A stretch of 64,000 nucleotides of DNA, taken from assembly GCF_001691415.1 (NCBI RefSeq), contig NZ_LRRR01000026.1, forward strand, positions 1-64,000, in the 5' to 3' direction. A model generated the notes under the pieces. The model had not been told where the DNA came from. It made no database searches and saw only the letters and a list, made by a program, of their open reading frames with translations. Positions 35,611 to 42,197 of the stretch are shown here, piece after piece. Each line of letters starts with the position of its first letter. Position 1 is the first letter of the stretch. A program made the position numbers and the translations under genes. The stretch comes from Pararhodobacter sp. CCB-MM2 (GTDB lineage Bacteria; Pseudomonadota; Alphaproteobacteria; Rhodobacterales; Rhodobacteraceae).

Positions 35611-36138
35611 CATTTTCCGGCACCGACTGTCCTTTTTGTGGAACAATCGAGGCAGCCCCACCCCTAGATCCCGAGTCGGACGGCCGAAAATGCCTAGATG
35701 TTGACGCAAACGGGGCATGCCGCACCAAATGATGCGCGCAGAGATGCAACAATCACCGCAAGAGAATCGGAGCCGAAAATCCGCCCTGTGGCCCATGCGA
35801 CACAGGCAAATGATAACAGGCCTGTGAATAACTTTCTATGTTCGCGATTCGTCTCACCGATCCCAATGGCAGGTTCTGGCGCATCCGATCAGCTTCGCCC
35901 CGGAACCCCCTGAATCGACGCGATTCACCCCGATTCTCGCCCTCGAATCGGAGCAGCCTCTCCGAGTCGCATCCCGCTCACAGAGTCGAGAGGAGTCTGT
36001 GAGACTGATCCGCGAAAGATCGGTGCCGGGAATTCCCAATCCAGAAGCAGAACGCTTCGATCCGGTGCCGGAAATTCCCAAGATACGGCGCGCTGTCGGC
36101 ACCTCATGGCACCGCGTCCCGGGAATTCCCGGCACCGA
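35611..36138. repeat. Four copies of a CGGTGCCGGRAAWT element
   Basis: Copies at about 36021-36040 (plus), 36063-36081 (plus), 36117-36137 (minus) and a shorter one at 35611-35625 (minus). Three share CGGTGCCGG(G/A)AATTCCC; the fourth reads CGGTGCCGGAAAATG. The GGGAATTCCC core is itself palindromic. They could be operators for the mraZ cluster. Confidence 0.6.
35977..36003. promoter_or_regulatory. Perfect 8-bp inverted repeat in the mraZ leader
   Basis: CTCACAGA-N11-TCTGTGAG. It may be an operator or a hairpin in a long mraZ leader transcript. Confidence 0.4.
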
Positions 36139-36276
36139 GGGTCATTCACCCCCACCTGAAGGGCCCCTCACCCACCGCGGGCCATGAAATCCCAAAGCCA
36201 ATCCTCGAAGGGGCTGCGATCCTCCAGTGTTGGGGCCCGAACGCCCGTCACGGCGTGGCACAATCCGGCACCGCAT

Positions 36277-36311
36277 GAAAAACCCCGGCGGGCGCAGGGC
36301 CGGCCGGGGAT
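36277..36311 (-). terminator. mrp terminator
   Basis: On the minus strand CCCCGGC, a 13-base loop, GCCGGGG and TTTTTC form a textbook intrinsic terminator 26 bases after the mrp stop codon. Confidence 0.88.
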
Positions 36312-36336
36312 CGAAAGCTTGGAAATGGCGCCGGGG

Positions 36337-37440
36337 TCAGGCCAGCTGGCCAATGAGCCCCTTGGCCATCCGGCGGTAGGCCTCGGCATTGGGGCTGTCC
36401 GTTGCGGCGACCGGCAGACCGCCGTCGCCGGCCAAGCGCACCTCGACCGCCAGCGGCAGCGAGCCAAGGAACGGCAGGTTCAGCTTCTCGGCCTCGCGCG
36501 CGACACCGCCATCCCCGAAGATATGCTCCTCATGCCCACAGTTGGGGCAGATGAAGGTCGACATATTCTCGATCAGGCCCAGCACCGGCGTCTTCAACAC
36601 CTCGAAGGCGTTCAGCGCGCGGCGCGCATCCAGAAGGGCCACGTCCTGCGGGGTCGACACCACGATCGCGCCGGTCACCGGGAATTTCTGGCACAGCGTC
36701 ATCTGCACATCCCCCGTCCCCGGCGGCATGTCGATCACCAACGCATCCAGATCGCCCCAGGCCACCTGCGTCATCAACTGCTGCAGAGCACCCATCAACA
36801 TCGGGCCGCGCCAGATCAGCGCCTGATCCTCGGGCAGCATCATCCCGATGGAGATCACCCGCACGCCATGCGCGACCGGCGGGATGATCGTCTTGCCGTC
36901 GGGCGAGGCCGGCTTCTTCGTCACGCCCATCATGCGCGGCTGGCTGGGGCCATAGATGTCGGCATCGACCAGCCCGACCTTCCAGCCCTCTCGCGCCAGC
37001 GCCACGGCGAGGTTGGCCGAGACCGTCGACTTCCCCACACCGCCCTTGCCCGAGCCCACGGCGATGATGCGCTTCACCCCCGGCACTTCCGAGGGACCGG
37101 CCGTCGGGTGTCGGCCGATCTTCAGCGAGGGGGCCTCGCCCTGCGGCGCAGCATGCGAATGGGAATGCGGCGCCTGCTTCGGTGCGGGACCATGGGCGGT
37201 CATCGCCACCGACACCTTGTCGACCCCGGCCATCGCCGCCACGGCCCGCTCGGCCTCGGCCCGCACGGGTTCCAAAGCGCGGGCGGCATCGGGGTTCTCG
37301 GCCTCGATGACGAAGCGGACGACGCCGCCGTCGACCACCAGCGCCCGCACAAGATCGGCGCTGACCAGCGTGCCGCCCTGCGGCAAGGCGATGCGCCCGA
37401 GAGTGGCGAGGATGTCATCGCGCGTGGGGCTGGCGGGCAT
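36337..37440 (-). CDS. apbC: Mrp/ApbC iron-sulfur carrier ATPase
   Basis: A 367-residue P-loop ATPase of the Mrp/NBP35 family that carries Fe-S clusters to target enzymes. An N-terminal DUF59 (MIP18) domain occupies residues 1-100, a His-rich linker (HSHSHAAPQ) follows, then the deviant Walker A GSGKGGVGKST and the metal-binding CPNCG pair near residue 280. It is a single gene with its own terminator. Confidence 0.94.
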   Translation of the reverse strand: MPASPTRDDILATLGRIALPQGGTLVSADLVRALVVDGGVVRFVIEAENPDAARALEPVRAEAERAVAAMAGVDKVSVAMTAHGPAPKQAPHSHSHAAPQGEAPSLKIGRHPTAGPSEVPGVKRIIAVGSGKGGVGKSTVSANLAVALAREGWKVGLVDADIYGPSQPRMMGVTKKPASPDGKTIIPPVAHGVRVISIGMMLPEDQALIWRGPMLMGALQQLMTQVAWGDLDALVIDMPPGTGDVQMTLCQKFPVTGAIVVSTPQDVALLDARRALNAFEVLKTPVLGLIENMSTFICPNCGHEEHIFGDGGVAREAEKLNLPFLGSLPLAVEVRLAGDGGLPVAATDSPNAEAYRRMAKGLIGQLA

Positions 37441-37830
37441 GGAAGTCTCCTGTTCGAGGGTCGTCTGTCGTTGGCCCTAACCTGTCCAGGAATCGGCGCA
37501 AGACAACCCCCAAGAATCATCCCTGCGCAAAAGCTTTCGCACACGCGCGCGCACGCGCGAAAAGATTTGTCCGCTGCTACAGGGAATCGGCCGTGCGCGA
37601 GAAAGCTGACAGGGATGCAAGGTTGGGCTGGAAAAGTCGCGACCTTGGTCGTAGGAAAAGGCGCCAATCCCCGGTTTCCCCTACGTCGCCATGCCGTTTC
37701 TGCATAGCAGCAATGCCGAGGAAAGGGATTGTGCAGATGCAGCAATTACGCCATCTTTGCTTCAACGGCGGAAGAAATTCGTCGGGACCGCCCGACGGAC
37801 TTAACGCCAACGAAACGAAAGGTAGCAATC
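37441..37830. other. 390-bp intergenic region between mrp and ccaF1
   Basis: Holds the divergent mrp and ccaF1 promoters. An alternating CG-rich run (acacgcgcgcgcacgcgcg) lies near 37541-37560 and a GTCGGG-ACCG-CCCGAC hairpin near 37783-37798 would be in the ccaF1 leader. No gene seen. Confidence 0.5.
37728..37756 (+). promoter_or_regulatory. Candidate RpoH-type promoter of ccaF1-ccsR
   Basis: The -10 region CGCCATCT (37749-37756) matches the heat-shock consensus CCCCATNT at six of the seven defined positions. A TTG core at 37729-37731, 14 bases from the -10 with a 7-base -35 element, is the best -35. Known biology in Rhodobacter sphaeroides (RpoHI/RpoHII control of this locus) supports the idea; the -35 match is weak. 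Confidence 0.4.
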
Positions 37831-38052
37831 ATGGCATTCGCCTCTGCTCATCAGACCCGCAGCGCCGGCATCTTCGGCTCGATCGCCGACGGCATCGCCT
37901 CGCTCCGCACCGCCTGGACCCGCTCGCGCGTCTACATGCGGACCTACAACGAACTCAGCGCGCTGAGCACCCGCGAACTGGCCGACCTCGGCATCTCGCG
38001 CTCGATGATCACGCGCCTCGCGTACGAAGCCGCCTACGGCCGCGACGCCTGA
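37831..38052 (+). CDS. ccaF1: DUF1127 small RNA-binding protein CcaF1-like
   Basis: A 73-residue basic protein whose C-terminal half is the DUF1127/YjiS motif (ELSALSTRELADLGISRSMI). In Rhodobacter sphaeroides the DUF1127 protein CcaF1 is cotranscribed with the CcsR sRNAs, binds RNA and takes part in their maturation. Here the gene is followed 38 bases later by an array of twelve CCUCC-loop hairpins, so the same arrangement is present. The ATG follows AAAGGT. Directly after the stop codon is a CCGGACC-TCAG-GGTCCGG hairpin without a T-tract, a likely processing point rather than a terminator. Confidence 0.88.
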   Translation: MAFASAHQTRSAGIFGSIADGIASLRTAWTRSRVYMRTYNELSALSTRELADLGISRSMITRLAYEAAYGRDA

Positions 38053-38090
38053 CGAATTCCCGGACCTCAGGGTCCGGTCACCAAACGAGC

Positions 38091-38161
38091 CGGCCCCTCC
38101 TCCTCCCTGGGCCGATCGTGCAAGGAACCCCGCCGCTTCCTCCTCCCTGCGGCCAGGTTCC
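38091..38161 (+). ncRNA. CcsR-like sRNA 1
   Basis: Hairpin 1 (38091-38114): CGGCCC / GGGCCG around CTCCTCCTCCCT. Hairpin 2 (38124-38161): outer GGAACC/GGTTCC and inner GCCGC/GCGGC around TTCCTCCTCCCT. Two hairpins with anti-Shine-Dalgarno loops define the 'cuckoo' family. The second stem is the weakest of the set. Confidence 0.75.
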
Positions 38162-38174
38162 GACCAGTTGCTGA

Positions 38175-38243
38175 GGCCCCCCCTCCTCCCTGGGCCGAAT
38201 GCACTCCGGCGCGGTTCCCCTCCTCCTCCCTGGGAACCGCGCC
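38175..38243 (+). ncRNA. CcsR-like sRNA 2
   Basis: Hairpin 1 (38175-38196): GGCCC/GGGCC with the CCTCCTCCC motif in the loop. Hairpin 2 (38208-38243): perfect 12-bp arms GGCGCGGTTCCC/GGGAACCGCGCC around CTCCTCCTCCCT. The stable second stem resembles a terminator without U-tract. Confidence 0.8.
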
Positions 38244-38276
38244 CCGAATTCAGGGGTTTATCACCCCGACAGAGAC

Positions 38277-38347
38277 CGGATGCCTCTCTCCTCCCTCGGC
38301 ATCCGTCAGCGGCGCGACCCTCTCCTCCTCCCTCGGGGGTCGCGCCG
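38277..38347 (+). ncRNA. CcsR-like sRNA 3
   Basis: Hairpin 1 (38277-38305): CGGATGCC/GGCATCCG, loop with CTCCTCCCT. Hairpin 2 (38310-38347): CGGCGCGACCC/GGGTCGCGCCG, loop with TCTCCTCCTCCCT. Preceded by the spacer hairpin GGGGT-TTATC-ACCCC. Confidence 0.8.
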
Positions 38348-38354
38348 AAAACAT

Positions 38355-38422
38355 CCGGGTCGCACCTCCTCCCGCGATCCCGGTTAGCGCGGTCGCCCCT
38401 CCTCCTCCCTGGGTGATCGCGC
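38355..38422 (+). ncRNA. CcsR-like sRNA 4
   Basis: Hairpin 1 (38355-38383): CCGGGTCGC/GCGATCCCGG with one bulge, loop ACCTCCTCCC. Hairpin 2 (38387-38422): GCGCGGTCGCCC paired to GGGTGATCGCGC through two G-U pairs, loop CTCCTCCTCCCT. The compensating G-U pairs support selection for RNA structure. Confidence 0.8.
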
Positions 38423-38455
38423 CAGAATTCCGGGGCACGATGCCCCAAGCAGATG

Positions 38456-38532
38456 CGGACGCCCTCTCCTCCTCCCTGGGCTGTCCGTTAGAGGCGCGGC
38501 GCTCCACTCCTCCTCCCTAGGAGCGCCGCGCC
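38456..38532 (+). ncRNA. CcsR-like sRNA 5
   Basis: Hairpin 1 (38456-38487): CGGACGCCC/GGGCTGTCCG with one bulge, loop TCTCCTCCTCCCT. Hairpin 2 (38493-38532): perfect 13-bp arms GGCGCGGCGCTCC/GGAGCGCCGCGCC, loop ACTCCTCCTCCCTA. Preceded by the spacer hairpin GGGGCA-CGA-TGCCCC. Confidence 0.8.
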
Positions 38533-38541
38533 CTCCCCATC

Positions 38542-38627
38542 CGGCCCTCGGATCCTCCTCCCCCGATGGCCGTGACCCAAAGCGCGGTTGCCCCTCCTCC
38601 TCCCTGGGCAACCGCGCTTTTCATTTT
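38542..38627 (+). ncRNA. CcsR-like sRNA 6 with terminator
   Basis: Hairpin 1 (38542-38572): CGGCCCTCGG/CCGATGGCCG with one mismatch, loop ATCCTCCTCCC. Hairpin 2 (38579-38620): perfect 15-bp arms AAAGCGCGGTTGCCC/GGGCAACCGCGCTTT, loop CTCCTCCTCCCT, followed by TTTTCATTTT. This is the Rho-independent terminator of the ccaF1-ccsR transcript. Confidence 0.85.
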
Positions 38628-38714
38628 CCGACAGTTGTTTTTCGTGGCCGGCACCGTCGCCCGATGCCGCTTTCAGCGATCTGGCGCGCCGTTATTGGCG
38701 GCAATGACGACACA

Positions 38715-38792
38715 GCCTTCGCGTCATCGCGCGAAGGCCGACATCATTTCTTCAATGACTATAATAAATCCGTCACAAACGGGCGATTGCCC
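38715..38792. terminator. Hairpins downstream of uvrD
   Basis: Two stems lie between the CcsR array and the uvrD stop codon: GCCTTCGCG/CGCGAAGGC (38715-38738) and, on the minus strand, GGGC-AATC-GCCC followed by GTTTGTG (38781-38792). The second is a weak candidate terminator for uvrD. Confidence 0.35.
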
Positions 38793-38807
38793 ATTCAGTG
38801 AGCAGAG

Positions 38808-41207
38808 TCAAAACGGCACGTCATCCATGCCGTCGGCGGGGACCACGAAGCGCGCGACGATATGCTTGTCGCCCACCCGGTCAAAGGTCACCGCCAGCTT
38901 GTCGCCATCGACAGCCATCACCGTGCCCGTGCCGAACTTCTGGTGGAAGACCCGCTCACCCGGTGCGAAATGCACATCCGCCGCCGGACCGCGCACTTCC
39001 GCTGGCACTGCCGGCGTGGTTTTCACCCGCGATTGCATGCGTCGCCAGCCGGGCGCGTTATAAACATCGGCCTTCGTCGCGCGGGTTTCCAAGGCGCTGG
39101 AGGACGATGACGGCCCCGCCGAATGCGCCGAGGCCGCGCCATAGGCGCCCCCGTGCAGGCCGGGCGCGGTCAGCACCTCGACATGGTCGCGCGGCAATTC
39201 GTCGATGAAGCGGCTGGGCAACTGGCTCTGCCACTGGCCGAAGACCCGGCGGTTCGCGGCGAAGGAGATGAGGCACAACTCCTCGGCCCGGGTGATGCCG
39301 ACATAGGCGAGCCGGCGCTCTTCCTCGAGCCCCTTCAGCCCGCTTTCATCCATTGAGCGTTGCGAGGGAAACAGCCCGTCTTCCCAGCCCGGCAGGAAAA
39401 CCACGGGGAATTCCAGACCCTTGGCCGCATGGAGGGTCATGATCGTGACCTTCTCCTGCGTCTCTTCGCTCTCGTTGTCCATGATCAGCGCGACATGTTC
39501 GAGGAAGCCCTGCAGGCTGTCGAACTCATCCAGCGCCTTGATCAATTCCTTGAGGTTTTCCAGCCGCCCTTCGGCCTCGGGCGTCTTCTCGTTCTGCCAC
39601 ATGGCGGTATAGCCGGATTCGTCGAGCATCATCTCGGCGAGGCGGACATGGTTGACGCCATTGCCCTCGGGCTCGTCGGGCTCGATCACCGCGTCTTCGC
39701 TGAGCGCCGCGACCGGGCTGCGCACCATGTCATGCCAGCGCGCCATGTTCTCGATGAATTCCCGCAGGTTGCCGGCCGCTTTCCCGCCCAAGAGCCCATC
39801 GCGCAGCACCAGAGCCGCGCCCATCAGAAGCGGCAAATCCGCCTCGCGCGAGACGCGCTGGATCGTCTGGCGCGCCTTGTCGCCAATGCCGCGCTTGGGG
39901 GTGTTGATGATGCGCTCGAAGGCCAGATCGTCGGTCGGCGACACGGCCAGCCGGAAATAAGCCATGGCATCGCGGATCTCGAGCCGTTCATAGAAGCGCG
40001 GGCCGCCGACGACGCGATAAGGCAGGCCGATGGTCAGGAAACGATCCTCGAAGGCGCGCATCTGGTGCGAGGCGCGCACGAGGATCGCCATGCCGTCGGG
40101 GCTGACCGGGGCCATGCCCCGCGTGCCCCGCTCCAGCGCCTCGATCTCCTCACCGACCCAGCGGGCCTCGTCCTCGCCGTCCCAATGGCCGATCAGGCGC
40201 AGCTTCTCGCCCTCCTCGACTTCGGTCCACAGCGTCTTGCCGAGCCGGTTCTCATTGCCCGCGATCACGCCCGAGGCCGCCGCGAGGATATGCGGGGTCG
40301 AGCGGTAATTCTGCTCAAGCCGGATCACCTTGGCGCCCGGGAAATCGCGCTCGAACCGCAGGATGTTGCCGACTTCGGCGCCGCGCCAGCCATAGATAGA
40401 CTGGTCGTCATCGCCCACGCAGCAGATGTTCTGATGGCTCTGCGCCAGCAGCCGCAGCAGCAGGTATTGGGCGACGTTGGTATCCTGATACTCGTCGACC
40501 ATGATGTAGCGCAGCCAGCGCTGGTATTGCGCCAGCACGTCGGGGTTCTTCTGCAGGATCGTCACGACATGCAGCAGCAGGTCGCCGAAATCGCAGGCGT
40601 TCAGCGTCCGCAGACGCTCCTGATAGGCCGCGTAAAGCTCCGTGCCTCGGTTGTTGAAATGCCCCGCATCCGAGCCCGGCACTTGCTCGGGCCGCCACGC
40701 GCGGTTCTTCCAATTGTCGATCAGCGCTGCCAGCTGCCGCGCCGGCCAGCGCTTCTCGTCCATGTTCCAGGCCTGGATCAGCTGTTTCATCAGCCGTAGC
40801 TGGTCGTCGGTATCGAGGATGGTGAAATTCGGCTTCAGCCCCACCAGCTCGGCATGCCGCCGCAGGAAGCGCACGCCGACCGAGTGGAAGGTGCCGAGCC
40901 AGGGCATCCCCTCGACCGCGTCGCCCAAAAGGGCACCGACGCGCATCTTCATCTCGCGCGCGGCCTTGTTGGTGAAGGTGACGGCGAGGATCTCGTTCGG
41001 GCGCGCCTTGCCCGAGGCAATGAGATGCGCGATGCGGGCGGTCAGGGCCTTGGTCTTGCCGGTGCCGGCGCCGGCCAGCATGAGGACCGGGCCGTCGAGC
41101 GTCTCGACAGCCTCGCGCTGCGCCGGGTTCAGGCCCTCGACGAACGAGGCCGACCGGCTGGCGGCGATGCCGCCCATGGCCATTTCCGAGAGGCTGCGTT
41201 CACTCAT
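38808..41207 (-). CDS. uvrD: ATP-dependent DNA helicase UvrD/PcrA
   Basis: Superfamily 1 3'-5' helicase for nucleotide excision repair and removal of recombinase filaments. The 799-residue protein shows motif I AGAGTGKTKAL, motif II VDEYQDTN, motif III GDDDQSIYGWRG, motif IV EQNYRST and motif VI VGITRAEE, plus the C-terminal domain FHQKFGTGTVMAVDGDKL. The ATG follows GGGGAAC. A GTTC-N7-GTTC LexA box overlaps this region, so SOS control is expected. Confidence 0.96.
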   Translation of the reverse strand: MSERSLSEMAMGGIAASRSASFVEGLNPAQREAVETLDGPVLMLAGAGTGKTKALTARIAHLIASGKARPNEILAVTFTNKAAREMKMRVGALLGDAVEGMPWLGTFHSVGVRFLRRHAELVGLKPNFTILDTDDQLRLMKQLIQAWNMDEKRWPARQLAALIDNWKNRAWRPEQVPGSDAGHFNNRGTELYAAYQERLRTLNACDFGDLLLHVVTILQKNPDVLAQYQRWLRYIMVDEYQDTNVAQYLLLRLLAQSHQNICCVGDDDQSIYGWRGAEVGNILRFERDFPGAKVIRLEQNYRSTPHILAAASGVIAGNENRLGKTLWTEVEEGEKLRLIGHWDGEDEARWVGEEIEALERGTRGMAPVSPDGMAILVRASHQMRAFEDRFLTIGLPYRVVGGPRFYERLEIRDAMAYFRLAVSPTDDLAFERIINTPKRGIGDKARQTIQRVSREADLPLLMGAALVLRDGLLGGKAAGNLREFIENMARWHDMVRSPVAALSEDAVIEPDEPEGNGVNHVRLAEMMLDESGYTAMWQNEKTPEAEGRLENLKELIKALDEFDSLQGFLEHVALIMDNESEETQEKVTIMTLHAAKGLEFPVVFLPGWEDGLFPSQRSMDESGLKGLEEERRLAYVGITRAEELCLISFAANRRVFGQWQSQLPSRFIDELPRDHVEVLTAPGLHGGAYGAASAHSAGPSSSSSALETRATKADVYNAPGWRRMQSRVKTTPAVPAEVRGPAADVHFAPGERVFHQKFGTGTVMAVDGDKLAVTFDRVGDKHIVARFVVPADGMDDVPF

Positions 41208-41212
41208 GCATC

Positions 41213-41227
41213 GTTCCCCACTTGTTC
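41213..41227 (-). promoter_or_regulatory. LexA (SOS) box of uvrD
   Basis: GTTC-CCCACTT-GTTC on the plus strand (GAAC-N7-GAAC on the coding strand) matches exactly the direct-repeat SOS box of Alphaproteobacteria. It ends 5 bases before the uvrD start codon and overlaps its Shine-Dalgarno, so LexA bound here should block transcription. Confidence 0.65.
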
Positions 41228-41264
41228 CCGTCATGCCCGTCTTGGGCCCGGGGTGCAAGCCCCG

Positions 41265-42161
41265 TCAGCGGTGACGGGCGAGGTAGGCGCGGGAAAATGC
41301 CACGTATCCGTCCGCGGTGACGCCCAAGTGATCGCGCATCAGGCGATGGAGCGCGGGCAGTTTGTCGAAGGGAACACTGGGGAAGGTGTGATGCTCGACA
41401 TGGTAGGGCATGTTCCAGGCGAGGAAGCGCACGACAGCATTGGTGAAGGTCGTACGGGTGTTGAGGAACATGTCTGCGACCTGCGGGCAATCGCCATGCT
41501 CGGCCAGCAGGTAGAGGCGCAGGAAGGGTTGGCCCAGAAGGATGGGGACGATCCAGACCCAAAGCAGCAGGTCGGTCCACAGGAAGCTCAGGGCCGCCAG
41601 CGCATAGACCGCCAGCAGGATCCGCGCCTCGCGTTCGGCCCGCGGGCGGGCGCGGTCGGGCAGGTAGGCGGGACGCTCACGCCCTAAGGCCAGCCGGAGG
41701 ATCAGCTGCCCCGAGGCCAGCCAGAGCGGCAGGCCCGAGACATGTTTGATCCAGTCGGCGCGGGTCTGGGGTTTGGGATAAGCAATCTCGGGGTCGCCCG
41801 GCGTGTTGGTGTGCCGGTGATGCGCGAGGTGGAAATAGCGAAACCATTGGAAGGGGTTGAGGATCAGCGCGCCACAGACGGAACCCACGCGGTCGCACAG
41901 GACATCCGAGGCGAAGGGCGTCTTATGCGTGCATTCATGTTCCAGCGTGAAGAGGAAGACGATCAGCACGCCCTGCACGGGCAGGAGCGCCCACCAGCCC
42001 GGCACTTTCATCGCGATCAAGGCGCCGATGAGCAAGATCAACCCGCCATGCCCGGCCAAATGCCAGAGCCCAGCACGGGCCGACCGCTGGGTCAGCGCGG
42101 CGCGGGTCTCGGCCGGAAGGGTGCGGAGGAAATCCGAATGGGTCAGGGGCGTCTCGGTCAT
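41265..42161 (-). CDS. Membrane fatty acid desaturase
   Basis: A 298-residue integral-membrane di-iron desaturase/hydroxylase. The three His boxes are present: HECTH (residue about 80), HLAHHRHT (about 120) and HVEHHTF (about 260), and three to four membrane helices surround them. The ATG at 42161 has no Shine-Dalgarno; instead it sits at the end of a TTGTACA/TGTACAA palindrome and a sigma70-like promoter, suggesting a leaderless message. The regiospecificity and substrate (acyl lipid, carotenoid or other) are unknown. Confidence 0.85.
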   Translation of the reverse strand: MTETPLTHSDFLRTLPAETRAALTQRSARAGLWHLAGHGGLILLIGALIAMKVPGWWALLPVQGVLIVFLFTLEHECTHKTPFASDVLCDRVGSVCGALILNPFQWFRYFHLAHHRHTNTPGDPEIAYPKPQTRADWIKHVSGLPLWLASGQLILRLALGRERPAYLPDRARPRAEREARILLAVYALAALSFLWTDLLLWVWIVPILLGQPFLRLYLLAEHGDCPQVADMFLNTRTTFTNAVVRFLAWNMPYHVEHHTFPSVPFDKLPALHRLMRDHLGVTADGYVAFSRAYLARHR

Positions 42162-42197
42162 TGTACAAAGCTGTACAACGCGCCCCTCGCCTGTCAA
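42161..42197 (-). promoter_or_regulatory. Predicted promoter and operator of the desaturase gene
   Basis: -35 TTGACA (42197-42192), 16-base spacer, -10-like TACAGC, with the expected start at or next to the ATG. The perfect palindrome TTGTACA-AAGC-TGTACAA (42161-42178) covers the -10 and start codon, the ideal place for a repressor. Confidence 0.55.

Larger units (their letters stand above)
35339..36276. other. About 940-bp gene-free leader upstream of mraZ
   Basis: No credible gene lies between mraZ and the mrp terminator. The part from about 35460 to 35860 is richer in A/T than its surroundings and probably carries the cluster promoter. It holds a run of nine G at about 35467-35475, a DnaA-like box TTATTCACA on the minus strand at 35823-35831, a CCGATTC/GAATCGG dyad near 35930-35951, a perfect CTCACAGA-N11-TCTGTGAG dyad at 35977-36003 and repeats of CGGTGCCGG-type elements. 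I looked for rnpB and other structured RNA signatures and saw none. Confidence 0.6.
38053..38627 (+). repeat. CcsR array: three tandem modules of four CCTCC-loop hairpins
   Basis: The whole region is built from twelve stem-loops whose loops contain CTCCTCC(C). It also shows a larger period: a GAATTC plus small-hairpin spacer recurs at about 38054 (GAATTCCCGGACC), 38246 (GAATTCAGGGGT) and 38425 (GAATTCCGGGGCA), each followed by four CCTCC hairpins. The spacing of about 192 and 180 bases indicates duplication of a two-sRNA unit. Only the last hairpin has a clear T-tract. Confidence 0.85.

Noticed and set aside
35854..36155. Minus-strand frames with repeated G-I-P-G-T in the mraZ leader
   Set aside because: The pattern is produced by the DNA repeat CGGTGCCGGGAATTCCC, with no ribosome binding site and unusual codon use.
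35339..36276. rnpB or another known structured RNA upstream of mraZ
   Set aside because: The conserved core sequences of RNase P RNA, tmRNA and 6S RNA were not found by eye.
38250..38611. Minus-strand frames with repeated R-E-E-E segments across the hairpin array
   Set aside because: The repeats are the CCTCC loops read backwards; the hairpin structure and T-tract explain the region as RNA genes on the plus strand.
38053..38627. CRISPR array
   Set aside because: The repeated units are hairpins with variable stems and a fixed loop, not direct repeats with unique spacers, and no cas genes are present.
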